DNA of 64,000 bases from Urophycis tenuis (GCA_036785325.1 JAXIVH010000006.1:7991984-8055983); one strand, 5' to 3'. Positions 1-11,789 are shown, counted from the stretch's first letter. The notes: generated by a model from the letters alone, not told the origin. Translations and numbers: made by a program.

Positions 1-238
1 GCAAAGTGGAGGCTTTGAAGTCTAATTTATTCAATCCGCCACATAAATGATCTAGTGTTTGCCAGTCACCCCCCCCCCCCCCTCCACTCTCAAAGCTGTG
101 GAAACTACGTCAGAAAACTGTCTGGAGATAGCAGATCTGAATCTGTCTCCCAAATGTGTTGACCTTCTTCTTTTATCCCTTTTCTTCTCCAACTTTACCC
201 TCATTTGTACGCCCCTCTCCTATTTCACCTCTCATCTA

Positions 239-240
<2 letters not shown>

Positions 241-320
<80 letters not shown>
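241..320. repeat. (CT)n microsatellite in the last ZNF385 intron
   Basis: An almost pure CT array about 80 bp long ends some 17 bp before the splice acceptor, so it forms most of the polypyrimidine tract of the final intron. Changes in its length could affect splicing of the last exon. Confidence 0.97.
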
Positions 321-326
<6 letters not shown>

Positions 327-337
327 GCTCCCTCTAG

Positions 338-607
338 TCCTCTCTGACCTTCCCTAAGGATCTCACCAAAGCGCTGGGTGCTGGGCTCCTGCCCAACCCT
401 TTGGCGGTCGCCGCGGCGATGGCGGCGGCGGCCTCGTCAAACCCACTGGCCCTGCGTGCGGCCGCGCCCCACCACCCGCACCACCACCCGCACCACCACC
501 CGCACCACCACCTCCTGCAGGGCCCGCCCCTCAGCCACGCCATACTGAGGCCCGCACCCGGACCTATCCGCACCGCCCACGGGCCCATCCTCTTCTCGCC
601 ATACTGA
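338..607 (+). CDS. znf385a: ZNF385-family zinc-finger protein, terminal coding exon (partial gene)
   Basis: This is the last coding exon; the rest of the gene lies upstream of the window. A CT-rich tract ends in an acceptor AG at 336-337, and frame 0 from 338 stays open for 89 codons to TGA at 605-607. The residues begin SSLTFPKDLTKALGAGLLPN, followed by an Ala-rich stretch, a His/Pro repeat (HHP units) and the ending GPIRTAHGPILFSPY. That C-terminus is what I recall of the ZNF385 family, which are nuclear proteins with C2H2-like zinc fingers that bind RNA or DNA. None of the fingers is in this exon. The paralogue choice (A rather than B, C or D) rests mainly on the neighbouring tac3, b4galnt1 and slc26a10, which share human 12q13-q14 with ZNF385A, so the letter is tentative. 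The His/Pro segment is encoded by an imperfect trinucleotide-type repeat and probably varies in length. Confidence 0.75.
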   Translation, partial: SSLTFPKDLTKALGAGLLPNPLAVAAAMAAAASSNPLALRAAAPHHPHHHPHHHPHHHLLQGPPLSHAILRPAPGPIRTAHGPILFSPY

Positions 608-1785
608 CCCCCCCCCCCCACCTCAGCAACACCCTCCGTCTCCCCCAGCGGCCCTCGACCCCCACCCACCCCACAACCCACCGCCACCGTCACCACGGCG
701 CCCTGAACCCCTCCTCCTCCTCCACATGGCCTTTGGAGACAACACTGTGAAGAAATGTGCACCGAAATTCTAGATGGATGGATGAGGAAAGAGGGGGGAG
801 AGGGGGGGAGAGGGGGGAGAGGGGGGAGAGGGGGGAGGGAAGGGAGGGGGTGCGATGGGTAAAGGGGTAGGGACTCAGGCGCCCGTGATTGAAAGAATTT
901 CTGTGGAAACGAGGAGAATTAAATATGCCCCCTCAGACCCCCCCCCCCCCCCCCCCCCAGCCTCCCATTACTGAACACTCTCCCTCACATTTCAAAGACC
1001 TCCAGATGACAGATGAATGGAGACTGAATGGAGGAGAAATTAGTCATTACGCATTCATCGCATTCATACCCCCTCCCTCCCTCCCTCCCTCCACTCCCTC
1101 CCCTCCCTCCCTCACAGCCCTGCACCGATGCAGCCGGCGGCAATAGCTACAGGAGGAGATTAACCCCCCCCCCCCCCACCCCCCCTCCCCCGGGCAAACA
1201 CGAATCTTTCTACACACAAAACAACCAAAAAAGAAAAAAATCCCGACGTCCCAACGTTAGAATCAGCGACGCCTGTCGACGGGGCGATGCTGTTCTCCCT
1301 CCCACTCTTGCCTTGCTCTAACATCTCAATGTTTTTTCCCCCTCACGCCGATGCATCTAGCGGCTAAAACAATAATGTTAAGTGTCATTAGGATTTAGCG
1401 CTTCATTCGACCCTTGCGAGTTGTTAACTATATACGCGTGGCCGCGCCCCCCCCCCCCCCCCCCGCCGGCCCGCCGGGGCGCAGCGGTACGCCTAGGGAC
1501 AGCATGCTGTGTGACACTAGGTCCGGGCTAAATGCAACGTGACTCTCTGGCTGTCATGCAGGACCGCAGGTAGAGAGATAGAGGTGGGGGTGGGGGAGGG
1601 AGGGGGGGGGTGGTAAGAGAGAGAGACAGAGAGACAGAGAGAGAGAGAGAGAGAGAGGTGGGGTACATCCCTGTCATTTCCCGGCTAAGGTGAGATGTGT
1701 GGCTGACGAGGGTCAGATGATGGATTGGCCCTAGGCGAGGCACAGACACAGACATACACAAACACACGCAAGCTCACACAGACAC

Positions 1786-1822
<37 letters not shown>

Positions 1823-4230
1823 CCCCAATGTATTTGTGTCCTGAAATAGACTGTATCAACAAGAGCCTGCTGGGAGGGCACAACTGTCAGCCCCCGTTAC
1901 AGTCAGAGGAGGGCCTTACCAAGGGACAGAGGAATAAAGGAACAGAACCAGCTACGTTCATACATACTGTGCTGTCTACATGCTACTGTACTGTCTACAC
2001 GCTACTGTACTGTCTGCATGCTACTCCTTTGCACTATAAGTGGCTGTACGGAGACGACTGGGGTCAATGTGCTCCTGTGGTCATCCAAACTTCAATGTGA
2101 AGTAGTGTGTAAAGTAATAGGAGTGCAGGAAGACTCTATTGACATGTCCCTTAATATGTCCCTCCCACTCCCAGGAGGAGAAGGAGGTGGAGGAGGAGGA
2201 GGCGCAGTGTTCTGTTGAGAGATGACCCCTGTGGTACGGCCATAGAGAGAGAGAGAGAGAGAGAGAGCCAGAGAAGGAGTGAGCGGGAGGGAGGTGGGGA
2301 AGCTGGGGGTGTTTAGGTTGTTTGGAAGTGATGATCATGAATGGGAATGACACGCTAGCCAGCGGCCCAGCGAGGCTACGCAGGGATGGAAGGCTGAACC
2401 GCAGCCCAGGGCTAGCTAATGGTACCGTCTGTCTTACAACTGAAAGCCATGAAATACATGATCTACTATTTAATAACTATCTTTATTTATTAATACGTTA
2501 GGTCCACAATTTCACCCTATTTTGCTTTATTTGTTGGGTTGAATTAAATCAGGACATGCGGATATTAGCAACACACACTGACATAATAATATACAATATC
2601 ACTATATCAACAAATAAAGCAACCGTGCACCTCATGTGAAACTGACAAAATATTTTTCTAGGTTGAAAATGTTAGCTTTAATGTACCTGACACGGGAGAA
2701 GAACAAAATTAAAAGATAGAAAGTTAATCATATATATTTATTATAGTACGGTTTGATAAGCAGAATAAACATGACTGACTGACTCTAGGGGGTTTAGTTT
2801 TTCTAGCGGAGTGACTGGTTGTGACATGGTGTCCGGGCCCGTGTGTGACACGGTTTGTGTTTCTGTTGTTCCTCGGAGGTACTGTACACACTCCCCAAGG
2901 ACACCCGGGGGGGGGGGGGGGGAGGAGAGGGAGAGAGAGTGAGGGAGAGAACAGAGAGAGAGGGAGAGAGATGGAGAGAGAAAGAAGAGAGATGTATGGG
3001 ACAGGGCCCTTCATATTAAAGGGTTCCAGCATAACGGTGAATCTGTGCTTTGTAACCAGGGTACAATACCAGGTATCATAAAGTAAAATAAGTGCTCATC
3101 TGGATTTGTTGTTCCCCTTCTTTTAGATGAGAAGGACATTGTCGTCATTGTTTGTTTTCAACTTTTTTTCTTGAATATGGTTAAAAAAAAAAAAAAAAAA
3201 AGATATGAACTTTACATTGCAAGCTGGCGTAATTTCCACCTCCACCATTGTGCATTTATGGGGAGAGGGAGGGAACCTGGAAAGGGGGTGTGTGTGCGTG
3301 TGCGTGTGTGTGCGTGTGTGTGTGTGTGTGTCGGGGGGGGGGGGGGGGGGGGGGGGGGGGGTCGATCGGTTGATCGCTCTATGGGTCGATCAAAATTATT
3401 GCATCATGGTTTTACTTTTTGTGTAATTTTTATGACGGATTCAGGATCCATGGATGTTCTCCTTCCTGTTCAATGTGTGTGTGGTAGGCATCCAGTAGAG
3501 TGTGGGCAGGTGTTTCTCCAGCAGCCAGACAGACAGAGTGCTGGGGGCAGTCTGGGCCCAGAGTGGCCCATCACCTCCTCAGGCACGAGGACTCGCGCAG
3601 ACTGATTCGACGTTCCTGGAAAACTGTGTTAGAGACTTGAGTCCATGTTCCGACTGTTTAAAGTGTTGCAATTCCGTCTCTGGTAGATCACTGAAGTATA
3701 GGCCTAGCAACCCCACACAGATATGTTCATGTTATATTGATATGTTCATATTGATGTCATCCCTGACAATTTCATGCTCATTGTTCACATATGGGAAACC
3801 AATGTTAGATTCCTATTTTCCAGGGCAGGTATTTCTTGTTAGCTGTGTTTAGGCTGCTCGCAACAGCCTTATTCCTTATCCCTCAGTCTCTCCTGGAGCA
3901 GAGAGAGAGAGAGAGAGATGGAGAGGCTTTGGTGTAATTCTGTCTTGCCAATAAAGTTATTTTTTTTAATCGACTTGTCAGAGGGACAAAGAGTTTGTTG
4001 GCAAACTGTAGCAATACCCGACTCATCCTGGCTACTCTTGTCTATTGCAATAAGAAAATAAACCAATACATGTATGTGAGTAAAATATTATAAATGTAAT
4101 TTAAAAATAAAAATAAATTTATGGTGAATACTATTGGTATCAGGATGAACCATGGTGGGGAAAACTTAAATGTCAATAAATCATCAACTGCAATCTCCAT
4201 TGTTTTATTGCCTTATTACAAAAATGCAAA
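608..4230. other. Probable 3' UTR then intergenic DNA, low-complexity rich
   Basis: No coding exon is recognisable. The first part, C-rich with runs of C at 608-620, 938-958, 1164-1177 and 1447-1463, is probably 3' UTR of the ZNF385 gene. A possible AATAAA lies at about 1933. The rest holds a GGGGAGA-type array (about 790-850), (GA)n at about 1615-1656, (CA)n at about 1785-1818, a GA-rich stretch at about 2925-2990 and an A-run at 3182-3200. Confidence 0.6.
3288..3361. repeat. (GT)n followed by a 29-base G run
   Basis: A TG/CG alternating tract leads into an uninterrupted G run at 3333-3361. The run can form G-quadruplexes and is also prone to sequencing and assembly length error. Confidence 0.95.
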
Positions 4231-5896
4231 TCACAATTCACATTCGGTATTTAAGTAAAAGTATACTGTAAAAACTATACTGAAAAAGTAGAAGTACTGA
4301 TTGAGCTCCTTTACTCAAGTAAACATAAGAAAGTACAGGCTCAGAAATGTACTAAAGTACAAAAGTAAAAAGTAAAATGTATTTACCAGTAAGGATACAC
4401 AATACCTCTTTTTATAACTCGACAAAATCAAAAACATTCTCGGCACACAGGATAGGATAGTTTTCCTTTTATTTACAGCCTGCAAAGTGCTGGTAGAGAG
4501 AAAAAAAAAAGGGAATCGCTGGACACAGAGTTTGCTGCAAGTTAAATTTCAGACCGAATAATCAAACTGAACTGACCAGTGGTCCTGCATGAGCACCTAG
4601 ATCATTTACAACAGCGTTGTACTCTCAATATTATACTTAACATACATTACTTTTAAACACTTTTGAAACTAACAAAGTTTTGACAGTCTTACTTTAGGCC
4701 AACGTGCAAATCAGTTTTCCATTTCAGCAACAGAACATGAAACATTATGATCAACATAGAAACTCAGTCAAATTCACTCATCTCTACAGGACTACAAAAA
4801 ATCTTGTATTCATCCTCAGCAGAAGCTGGTTCTCAAAGTTCTTTGAATCAAGGCGTGCCCTTTTGGGTCTGACAATCAGTCCCGCAGTGCTAAGAAGCCT
4901 CTTGCAGGCAGCTGAAGCTGTAGGTGAGTCGAGCATCAGTGACAAGTCGCAGACTGCTGGGAAAGATTTCAGGACATCCATGATATCATCGGGGCAGGCC
5001 ACGTAGGACTCAAGCTGCTTGGGAGTTTTCTTGAGTAGTTCCCTGCTTGAAGGGGAAAAAGTAGTCGTCTTCCTCTGAAGAATGGTAAGTCACTTAGATG
5101 GCTTTTGATGGAGTCAAGGCCTAGGGAAGACAAAACCAAAGAAGGATTTTATTTTTTTCCCCCAATAAACATCACCTTAGTAATACCTAGATAAAAAAAT
5201 AGATCATGGAATTAGATTACAATATTTTTTTTTACAATAAGGGTGCATACAAATAATATACTCAAGTAATAAGGATGTATCATAAATTCCTGCTGCTCGC
5301 CATTAACAAATGTTCACCCCACTATATTTTTATGTGATAAGCTCACAATAATATGATCATCAGCCAAGGAATGTTAAATGACAGTTAATTTATGTATTAT
5401 ATTATGATATATCAATTAGCTGGATTACAGGTGCATAGATGTTTATTTCATTTAATTTTTATTTGTAAATGTAAATGTAAATTTCAGACATTTATTTGTT
5501 CAGCCTCAGAGACTCTTCTCATAGAAATATGAATATGAAGCGATCTTTTAATCAAACTGATCATTAGATGCAATCATTTACATAGAGACATACAATAAGA
5601 CATACATACAGTTACATAAATTAACTTATGTAACTGGACTCCAGCTAACATGTTGCATATCAATTGATGTATGAAATAACTGATTTTAGATTCCGCAATT
5701 GATGATCTACTAAGTGTGAACTAATCACACAAAGTCATAGTGACTTGATCATTAAATGAATGTCATTAACTTATATCATCATGAATCATGCGTTACCTAA
5801 GTGTATGATTTGTAAAATAGTTTTGTAAAATAGTTTTTGAAACACAGAACATGATTAGAATAGGATTGTAATTTGTTTGCCAAAACTAATGTGAGT

Positions 5897-6905
5897 AATA
5901 ATAATAATAATAATAATAATACATTTTATTTAAAAGCGCCTTTCAAGCCACTCAAGGACACTTTACAGAAAAATATCGGTTAAAATCATCATCAAACATC
6001 AATGGCATACAATAAACAACATCAGACACCAGTAAAATCATCAATAAACAACATCAAACATCAATAATATACAATAAACAACATTTAAACATAAAATAAA
6101 TGGATAAAAGAGGAAAAGAATAAACTGTGCAGAAAGGGAGTGTTAGAGATATGTGTGGTGGAGTAAGTAAGCAGTTTTAAACAGGTGGGTTTTGAGTTTT
6201 GTTTTGAAAAGAGGGAGAGAGTCGGAATTACGGATGTGAGATGGTAAAGAGTTCCAGAGCCGGGGAGCAGAGAGACTGAAAGCTCTGCTCCCCATGGTGC
6301 TGAGGTGAGCAGGAGGTACAGTGAGGTGGAGAGAGGAGGAAGATCTGAGGGAGCGAGCTGGAGTAACAATGTGGAGGAGGTCAGATAGGTATGGAGGGGC
6401 GAGGTTATGGATAGCTTTGAAAGTGTATAGAAGGATTTTGAATTGGATTCTGAGTGCGACCGGGAGCCAGTGAAGTTGCTGTAGGACGGGGGTGATATGG
6501 TGGGAAGGAGGGGTTTTGGTAATAATACGTGCAGCAGAGTTTTGAACCAATTGAAGCTTATGGAGGGATTTATGAGGGAGACCGAAGAGGAGAGAGTTGC
6601 AGTAGTCAAGACGGGAGGTGACAAGGCTGTGGACAAGGATGGCGGTGGTGTTAGGGGTGAGGGAGGGACGGAGTCGGTTGATATGTCGTAGATGGAAGTA
6701 GGCAGATCGGGTAGTGTTATTGATATGAGATTGGAATGATAGGGTGCTGTCAAGGATGACACCCAGACTCTTAACCTGAAGGGAGGGGGAGACTGAGGAG
6801 CTGTCAATGAGAAGGGGGAAACGGTCAATTTTGGATAGTGTAGATTTGGTGCCAATTAGGAGGATTTCAGTTTTTTCACTGTTTAATTTCAGGGAAGTTG
6901 GAAGT
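5897..6905 (-). mobile_element. L2-type LINE, 5'-truncated, with reverse-transcriptase 3' end
   Basis: On the minus strand one uninterrupted frame runs from about 6895 to the stop near 6143, roughly 250 residues. It includes LKLNSEKTEILLIGTK, then LVTSRLDYCNSLLFGLPHKS, LQLVQNSAARIITKTPP, LQQLHWLPVALRIQFKILLY and LWNSLPSHIRNSDSLPLFK. This is the C-terminal part of the reverse-transcriptase ORF of fish L2 (Maui-like) elements. The 3' end has the diagnostic sequence around 5930-5960 and a TAA-type repeat tail at 5898-5920. The element is truncated at its 5' end, as is usual for LINEs, and lies inside the older hAT. The absence of stops or frameshifts suggests a recent insertion. The fragment lacks endonuclease and the upstream reverse transcriptase. 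Confidence 0.85.
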
Positions 6906-7424
6906 GAACCAGTATGTTATGGATAATTCAGATTCAAAGATTCCAGCCTTTATCTTCAATAAATGTAAAGCATCAAGCAAATGTTTTAACACATACCAAG
7001 TTTTAGGATGTCGTCGTCACTTGTCCAGCATGTCCTGAACTTGGGGACAAGAATAGCAGCAGCAATCAGCTCTGGCTCAGCAAGCATCTTCCCCAATCGC
7101 CTCTCAAGTCCTGCTTGAAGAGCATCTACCAAAGGCCTACAGAGCTTGGAGGAAAGTTGGAGGTGCTGTCGCTTAGTCTTGAGAAGTGTCATTGTGGGTA
7201 CCAGCCATCTTAGCTGCACACTGGCTTCTCCCTGAAGAACATCAACCGCCTTTGCCAATAGGCTCATCGTCTTCACATTGTCTGCGGGAAAAGCGAGCTC
7301 AGCAGCAGTGAACCTTTCAGAAAACAGTTTAAAACACAATCAGTGGCTACAAAAAGTCAAACATGTAACACATGACTTAAGAATTTGCAGATACACACAC
7401 GTAATGGAATTAATATTAACTAAA

Positions 7425-7586
7425 GGGGTATTTAGCAGACGCTTTTGTCCAAAGTGACTTACAATCAGTACATTTGTGGGGTTCGACATGTGGACAGTTG
7501 GAGGAGGGGGATCGAACCGCCGACCCTACGGTTAGTGGACGACCCGCTCTGTCCACCTGCTCTACCTACTGAGCTACTGCCACCCC
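7425..7586 (-). mobile_element. tRNA-derived SINE
   Basis: Read on the minus strand it begins with a tRNA-like head: an A-box like TAGCTCAGTAGGTAGAGC, then a B-box like GGTCGGCGGTTCGATCCC. It continues through a body containing CCACATGTCGAACCCCACAA to the common fish tail ACTTTGGACAAAAGCGTCTG. The tail, shared with a LINE 3' end, marks it as a SINE rather than a tRNA gene. Related copies are at 20461 and 44305. Confidence 0.8.
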
Positions 7587-7611
7587 ATAACTAATTAGTA
7601 ACAGTCACTAA

Positions 7612-7791
7612 GGTCTAAAAATGGCACTTAGCCAGAGATGTTGTATACTAGCAATGGTTAAGCTAGCAATTAAAATGCTTACTGTATTAGCAGCAATTAA
7701 ATGTTTTACCTTCTTCTGACAAATGTACTATTTGTAAGTTGCTTTGGGTAAAAGCGTCTGCTAAATGACCTAAATGTAAATGTAAAATGTA
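7612..7791 (+). repeat. Dispersed repeat with GCTTTGG-AAAAGCGTCTGCTAAATG tail (copy 1)
   Basis: This repeat begins around ATGGCACTTAGCCAGAGATG and continues with TATACTAGCAATGGTTAAGC, then TTCTTCTGACAAATGTACTA, and ends in the fish SINE/LINE tail plus TAAATG-type repeats. Other copies in the window are at 23443-23615 (-), 25925-26218 (+), 44066-44645 (+) and 61817-61915 (-, partial). It is probably a SINE or LINE-tail-mobilised family; I do not know its library name. Confidence 0.7.
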
Positions 7792-9920
7792 ACCTACCAA
7801 CATGGGAATCTTTAGCGCACTGCACACAGCAGTAATGGTTCCTTCTCATTGTTCTCTCATGATCCTCACCATCCTCTCCAAGGCCAGGAAAAGAGAATTC
7901 CACCTCGTCTCATTTGGCCTCAACAGCTGGAGTTTCAATGATCTCAGCTGTAGTGGATCTTTCACTTTTGTTCCATGAACTCCGGCACTTTGGAAATGCT
8001 GAAAGTTCAGAAGGTGGAAAGGCACAGCAATGGTGCTTTGGCAATTGGTATGTCAGGCCATCATCTTCTTCCAACAAGGTTCCTGCTTCAACAACCTCAA
8101 GATAGTCAATAGGCGAGTTTCAGATTGTTTGCATTTGCGCATTTGTTGCAACGAGACTTGAGAAGATCCGGCGGAACTCGTCATAATCACGTCAAGTTCC
8201 CGTCTGGTCAAGGCGGACACAGGTGAACTTCTCGTCAGCAACTTCCGTTCTTCGTAGCAGACGAGTTCGAGGCATTGGATCTCCCCTTATTGATGCAGGC
8301 TGAGGAGCAAATGCGATGAATTTTCTGCATGCACAATGGCTTGGCTATGTGGAGAAATGTATATGATGAAGTGATGAAGTGAAAGTTCACAAAATCATCT
8401 CTTTTTAATATGCATAGTTTGGGAGAGGGCACCAGACACGCCTCTCTGAAAGGTGTAACGTCACTTCTGACGTGGATAATTTAATGTCGGTATTCCAACC
8501 AACCAGGGCAAAGTTGAGAGGATGTTGAGGGGAGTGTCTTATGTCCGCACTTGCTCGAGAGAACATGCCCATAAAAGCAGGCGGAAGTTGTTTTCCTGAA
8601 ACCACGCGAGTTTTGAAAGCCAGGTGAATCGTCGCATCGGAAGTTCATCAGAGGTAATTCTGACGTCAGAATGCATTCTGAAGCATGGCAAACGAAGCCG
8701 CATGCCTCATCTGAAACTCGCCTAATGTGTTCCTCATCTTCCTCTCCTTCACCGTTCTCTCTTACTGTTGATTCGCTTGGCCTTGCCTCCTCAGAGGTTT
8801 TTGTATCTCTCCACGTGACTCACGTGCATTCTCTTGGAGTGACAATACACACATAAAAGACACAGAGATACGCAGAGATAAGAGAAAAGTGGTTCACGTG
8901 ACCGAATTGTTGTATACATATTTAACGTTGTCTTAGTGGGGAGTTGACGTACATGACTAACTACTACTGACACACCAGGGACGTTAGCCTTGAGGGTCAT
9001 TGGGTTGTTGTTGTTTTAAACCAATAGCTAGCTAGTGTTATCTATCAAAACAGTGAGTTCCCATGGTGTTGATAACGTTGTAAAACTGCCTTACAAGAAA
9101 TGCTAAATAAGCTTGCGATAACAGCTCAAAATACACCTTACCTGTGTGTGTGTGTGTTTTTTTCAGATCAGACGGAGAATTATTGAGAGGCTCGTGGTCT
9201 TTAGGTTGGCACAAGACACAACGCATTGGCCATGAATCATTCTTGTAGCCGACATCATCATACAGTTCTCTTACACAAGGCCATGGGTGGCGAATGTCGT
9301 GCTTCTCCGGATCTGATGCGTCCTCGCCGGCAATATTCCCCGGTTCACTTTCTTCCTCCATGTCGCTGCTGCAAGTTTCCTCTCCATCAACACTGTGCGC
9401 CTTCTCTCCGCTGTTGACTTTCCCTCTCTGGTGAGTTACGTCTTTTACGTCGTGTCGTCATCCGCGGAGGTTGAAATAGTAAAGAGCCCGTTTTGGTTTT
9501 GACAATGTGTGTTCAAATGTAGGGAGTAAAAGTAAAAAGTCCCCAGAAAAATAAATACTCAAGTAAAGTACAGATAACTGAAAAATCTACTTAAGTGAAG
9601 TATTTGTACTTCGTTACTGTACTTAAGTACACATTCTGAATATGTAGTATTATAAAGTGGAATGTAAGATCGAGGAACAATGGATTCTATTGCTAAATGC
9701 CAAAGGAAGAATGGCATTTTCGGAATTTTCTATCAAACGTGTTATGTATTCCTATTGGTTTTGAAACAGGTTTTGGTTGGTTTTGGGTGCACTTTTACCC
9801 TACACAATACGACTTGCAGAGTTGCAAGTCGTATTGTGTTGGGTTGTGCTGGAATGCGTGACATTCTCACAGTGGAGACTAACCGTACCGTCTATGGATG
9901 GATCAAGGGTCCAACATCTG

Positions 9921-10204
9921 CTACGGTGGCCGACAAGGGCCAAACGCACTGCAACGGCCTTATGCGTCTCAGTTAAGGAAAACAGCTTCAAGTACAGAAA
10001 CGATTCAAATGAACAAACAAAAACACAAGTCTAAACGAGGTACAAAAAGAAAAACGTGGTGCAAATGAAAAAACGTGCTGCAAAAAAAGACAAAATGCAG
10101 CATCATCAAACGCGCTGCAAATAGTTTCTGTATTTGAAGCTGTTTTCCTGAAGTGAGACGCATTAGGCCGTTGCAGTGCGTTTGGCCCTTGTCGGCCACC
10201 GTAG
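9921..10204. mobile_element. Foldback MITE with 81-bp terminal inverted repeats
   Basis: The left arm 9921-10001 and the right arm 10124-10204 are near-perfect reverse complements, starting CTACGGTGGCC and ending GGCCACCGTAG. The roughly 120-bp centre is A-rich and noncoding. The 284-bp length and lack of coding capacity fit a non-autonomous element. Target duplication is not certain. It lies within the larger inverted-repeat composite. Confidence 0.85.
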
Positions 10205-10216
10205 TGCTGCTCTATA

Positions 10217-11479
10217 CAGGGGCGGTTTCTCGTATGTGCGACATGTGCGGTTGCACAGGGCGGCATCTTTGGGGGGGCGGCATCGGAGGCACGCCAATTT
10301 TTTTTTTTTTTTTTTTTGGACAAGCGCCTATATGCTGCCCAGACATCATGCCAGTGCATGATTTGATTGATAACATGGGCACCGATAGGTTTTCTAATGC
10401 CCATCTCATTGTGGGGAGTGTGTGCGCCCTCCGTTTGGTGCAGGTCCGCCCTACTGCTGTGCTGGTCTCACACACACAACCTGAAGGGGAAGGGGAAGGG
10501 GGAGGGGGGCGCGCGATTCAGGCCTTCTCCCTTGCTGCAGCGGGCATCTAATGGCATCTAATAATGCAACAGGCTACCATAAGTTAATCACGCCAGTTAT
10601 TACACACGTTTGGATTTGGGCATGCCTCAGACTCGTGGTGTGAGCGGTATCGGAGCGACACTGGAGCGGAAAAGAGCGGCCGCTCCGGCGTCTAAATAAA
10701 AAACCGCTCCACGCTCCAGCAACATTCCATCCGCTCCTCGCTCGCTCGCGCTCCGCTCCGCTCACTAGCTCTGGCCTGGACTCATTTCACCTAGGCAAAT
10801 AGACTTCACTAGCAGCCCAATAATATGCCAACACAGGTGGGCTGTAGCGTTTAATAGAAGGGGAAATCCTCGCGGCTGGTTTGGCTCCCCAACGTCCTGT
10901 TTTCCCCCGTCGCCATGGCAAGGCGTCCTCGCGACCCCCCGCCCCCCCAGCTGCGCGCTTGACAGTTCACTAGTAGTATAAAGGCTCAGCGCTGTGTTTG
11001 TCATTTTTGTATAAATGCTTTCTGAAAACTCCTCAACCCCATTTAGTATGACACATTGTGTCATCAACATTCATACCAGTACCAGCAGTTTGTAAGTAAT
11101 TTGTCAGTAATTGATATGTCATAAATTGGTTCTCAAAATTCACCAGATTGATGCATTTAAATGAAATCTACTGAATTTTTTCTCCCGGGGGGGGCATGCC
11201 CCCGGACCCCCCTAGAGGATTACGAGCCCTCCACCATAGTCTACAGAAATCCTGTGGGAAACACTTATGTATGTCTTATTTTAACTTCAGTGTGACTATG
11301 TTATTATGGCATAATGTGCATAGATTTCTGTTTTATTTCAGTATGGTTCTGACAAGAGTTTTTACAATAAAATACATTATTGTTCAATCCTAAACCTAAA
11401 TGGACTGGTTTGACTTTTGGGGGGGCGGTGCCGGGTGGGGGGTTCGCACAGGGCACCAAACAGGCTAGGACCGCCCGTG
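10217..11479. mobile_element. Non-autonomous hAT element with 8-bp target duplication
   Basis: The ends are CAGGGGCGG at the left and CCGCCCGTG at the right, an imperfect hAT-type terminal inverted repeat. The flanking octamer GCTCTATA is at 10209-10216 and again at 11480-11487, an exact 8-bp target site duplication as expected for hAT. Internal sequence holds a T run (about 10299-10318), GC-rich patches and a GGGGGGCATGCCCCC palindrome near 11190, but no transposase frame. It inserted into the older composite beside the foldback MITE. Confidence 0.92.
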
Positions 11480-11789
11480 GCTCTATATACTGTATATGTC
11501 ACTCGAGGTCACGGTTGTTGACTGTAGTACGAAACACTTTGTCATGATGCAATATTCATTCCCACCAGCAGAGGGAAGTGCTACCATGACTGTGGAAGCA
11601 TAGTGCACAAGTAGGGTAAACGTGCACCCAAAACCAACCGAAACCTGTTTCAAAACCAATAGGAATACATAACACGTTTTGATAGAAAATTCCGAAAATG
11701 CCATTCTTCCTTTGGCATTTAGCAATAGAATCCATAGTTCCTCGATCTTATATTTCACTTTATAATACTACATATTCAGAATGCAGTTA

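Larger units (their letters stand above)
4784..9361 (-). pseudogene. hAT transposase remnant (BED finger, core pieces, dimerisation domain)
   Basis: Minus-strand fragments in order: 9361-9150, an N-terminal piece resembling a BED zinc finger (WPCVRELYDDVGYKNDSWPM, then RCVLC); about 8105-7900, a piece reading LPKHHCCAF and SAFPKCRSSWNKSERSTT, like the region of hAT transposases before the catalytic insertion; 7339-6986, a helical segment with LVPTMTLLKTKRQHLQLSSK and PELIAAAILVPKFR; and 5002-4784, the C-terminal dimerisation domain with SAACKRLLSTAGLIVRPKRA and NFENQLLLRMN. The pieces are separated by stops, frame changes, a probable internal deletion near 7900-8000, and the L2 and SINE insertions. 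The family normally encodes one protein of 600 or more residues that cuts and pastes DNA. This copy cannot make it. Assignment to the ZBED-like hAT group is inference from motif pattern. Confidence 0.75.
4240..9630 (-). mobile_element. Degraded autonomous hAT transposon with nested insertions
   Basis: Both flanks carry the AAGTA/TACTT-rich subterminal sequence typical of a common fish hAT group (about 4240-4390 and 9515-9630). Between them, on the minus strand and in the expected order, lie pieces of a hAT transposase. An L2 LINE (5897-6905) and a SINE (7425-7586) have inserted within it. I could not define exact terminal inverted repeats or a target duplication, and the right end abuts the inverted-repeat composite that starts at 9632, so the outer limits are approximate. 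Confidence 0.7.
9632..11783. mobile_element. Inverted-repeat composite with 172-bp arms
   Basis: The segment at 9632-9803 recurs in inverse orientation at 11611-11783 with only a few differences over about 172 bp. Between the arms lie a short perfect hairpin (9802-9839), a foldback MITE (9921-10204) and a hAT element (10217-11479). Removing the hAT and one target copy leaves a roughly 0.9 kb inverted-repeat unit. It could be a long-TIR DNA transposon or two copies of one repeat that landed in opposite orientation. No transposase frame is present. Confidence 0.75.

Noticed and set aside
401..607. Separate small gene starting at the ATG at 401
   Set aside because: The same frame is open back to a good splice acceptor at 337 and the residues there match the ZNF385 family, so this is an internal Met of the last exon.
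6085..6855. 256-codon minus-strand open frame
   Set aside because: It is an out-of-phase shadow of the L2 reverse-transcriptase frame, which carries the conserved motifs in the neighbouring frame.
7425..7586. tRNA gene on the minus strand
   Set aside because: A- and B-boxes are present but no complete cloverleaf, and the sequence runs into a SINE body and tail shared with other copies.
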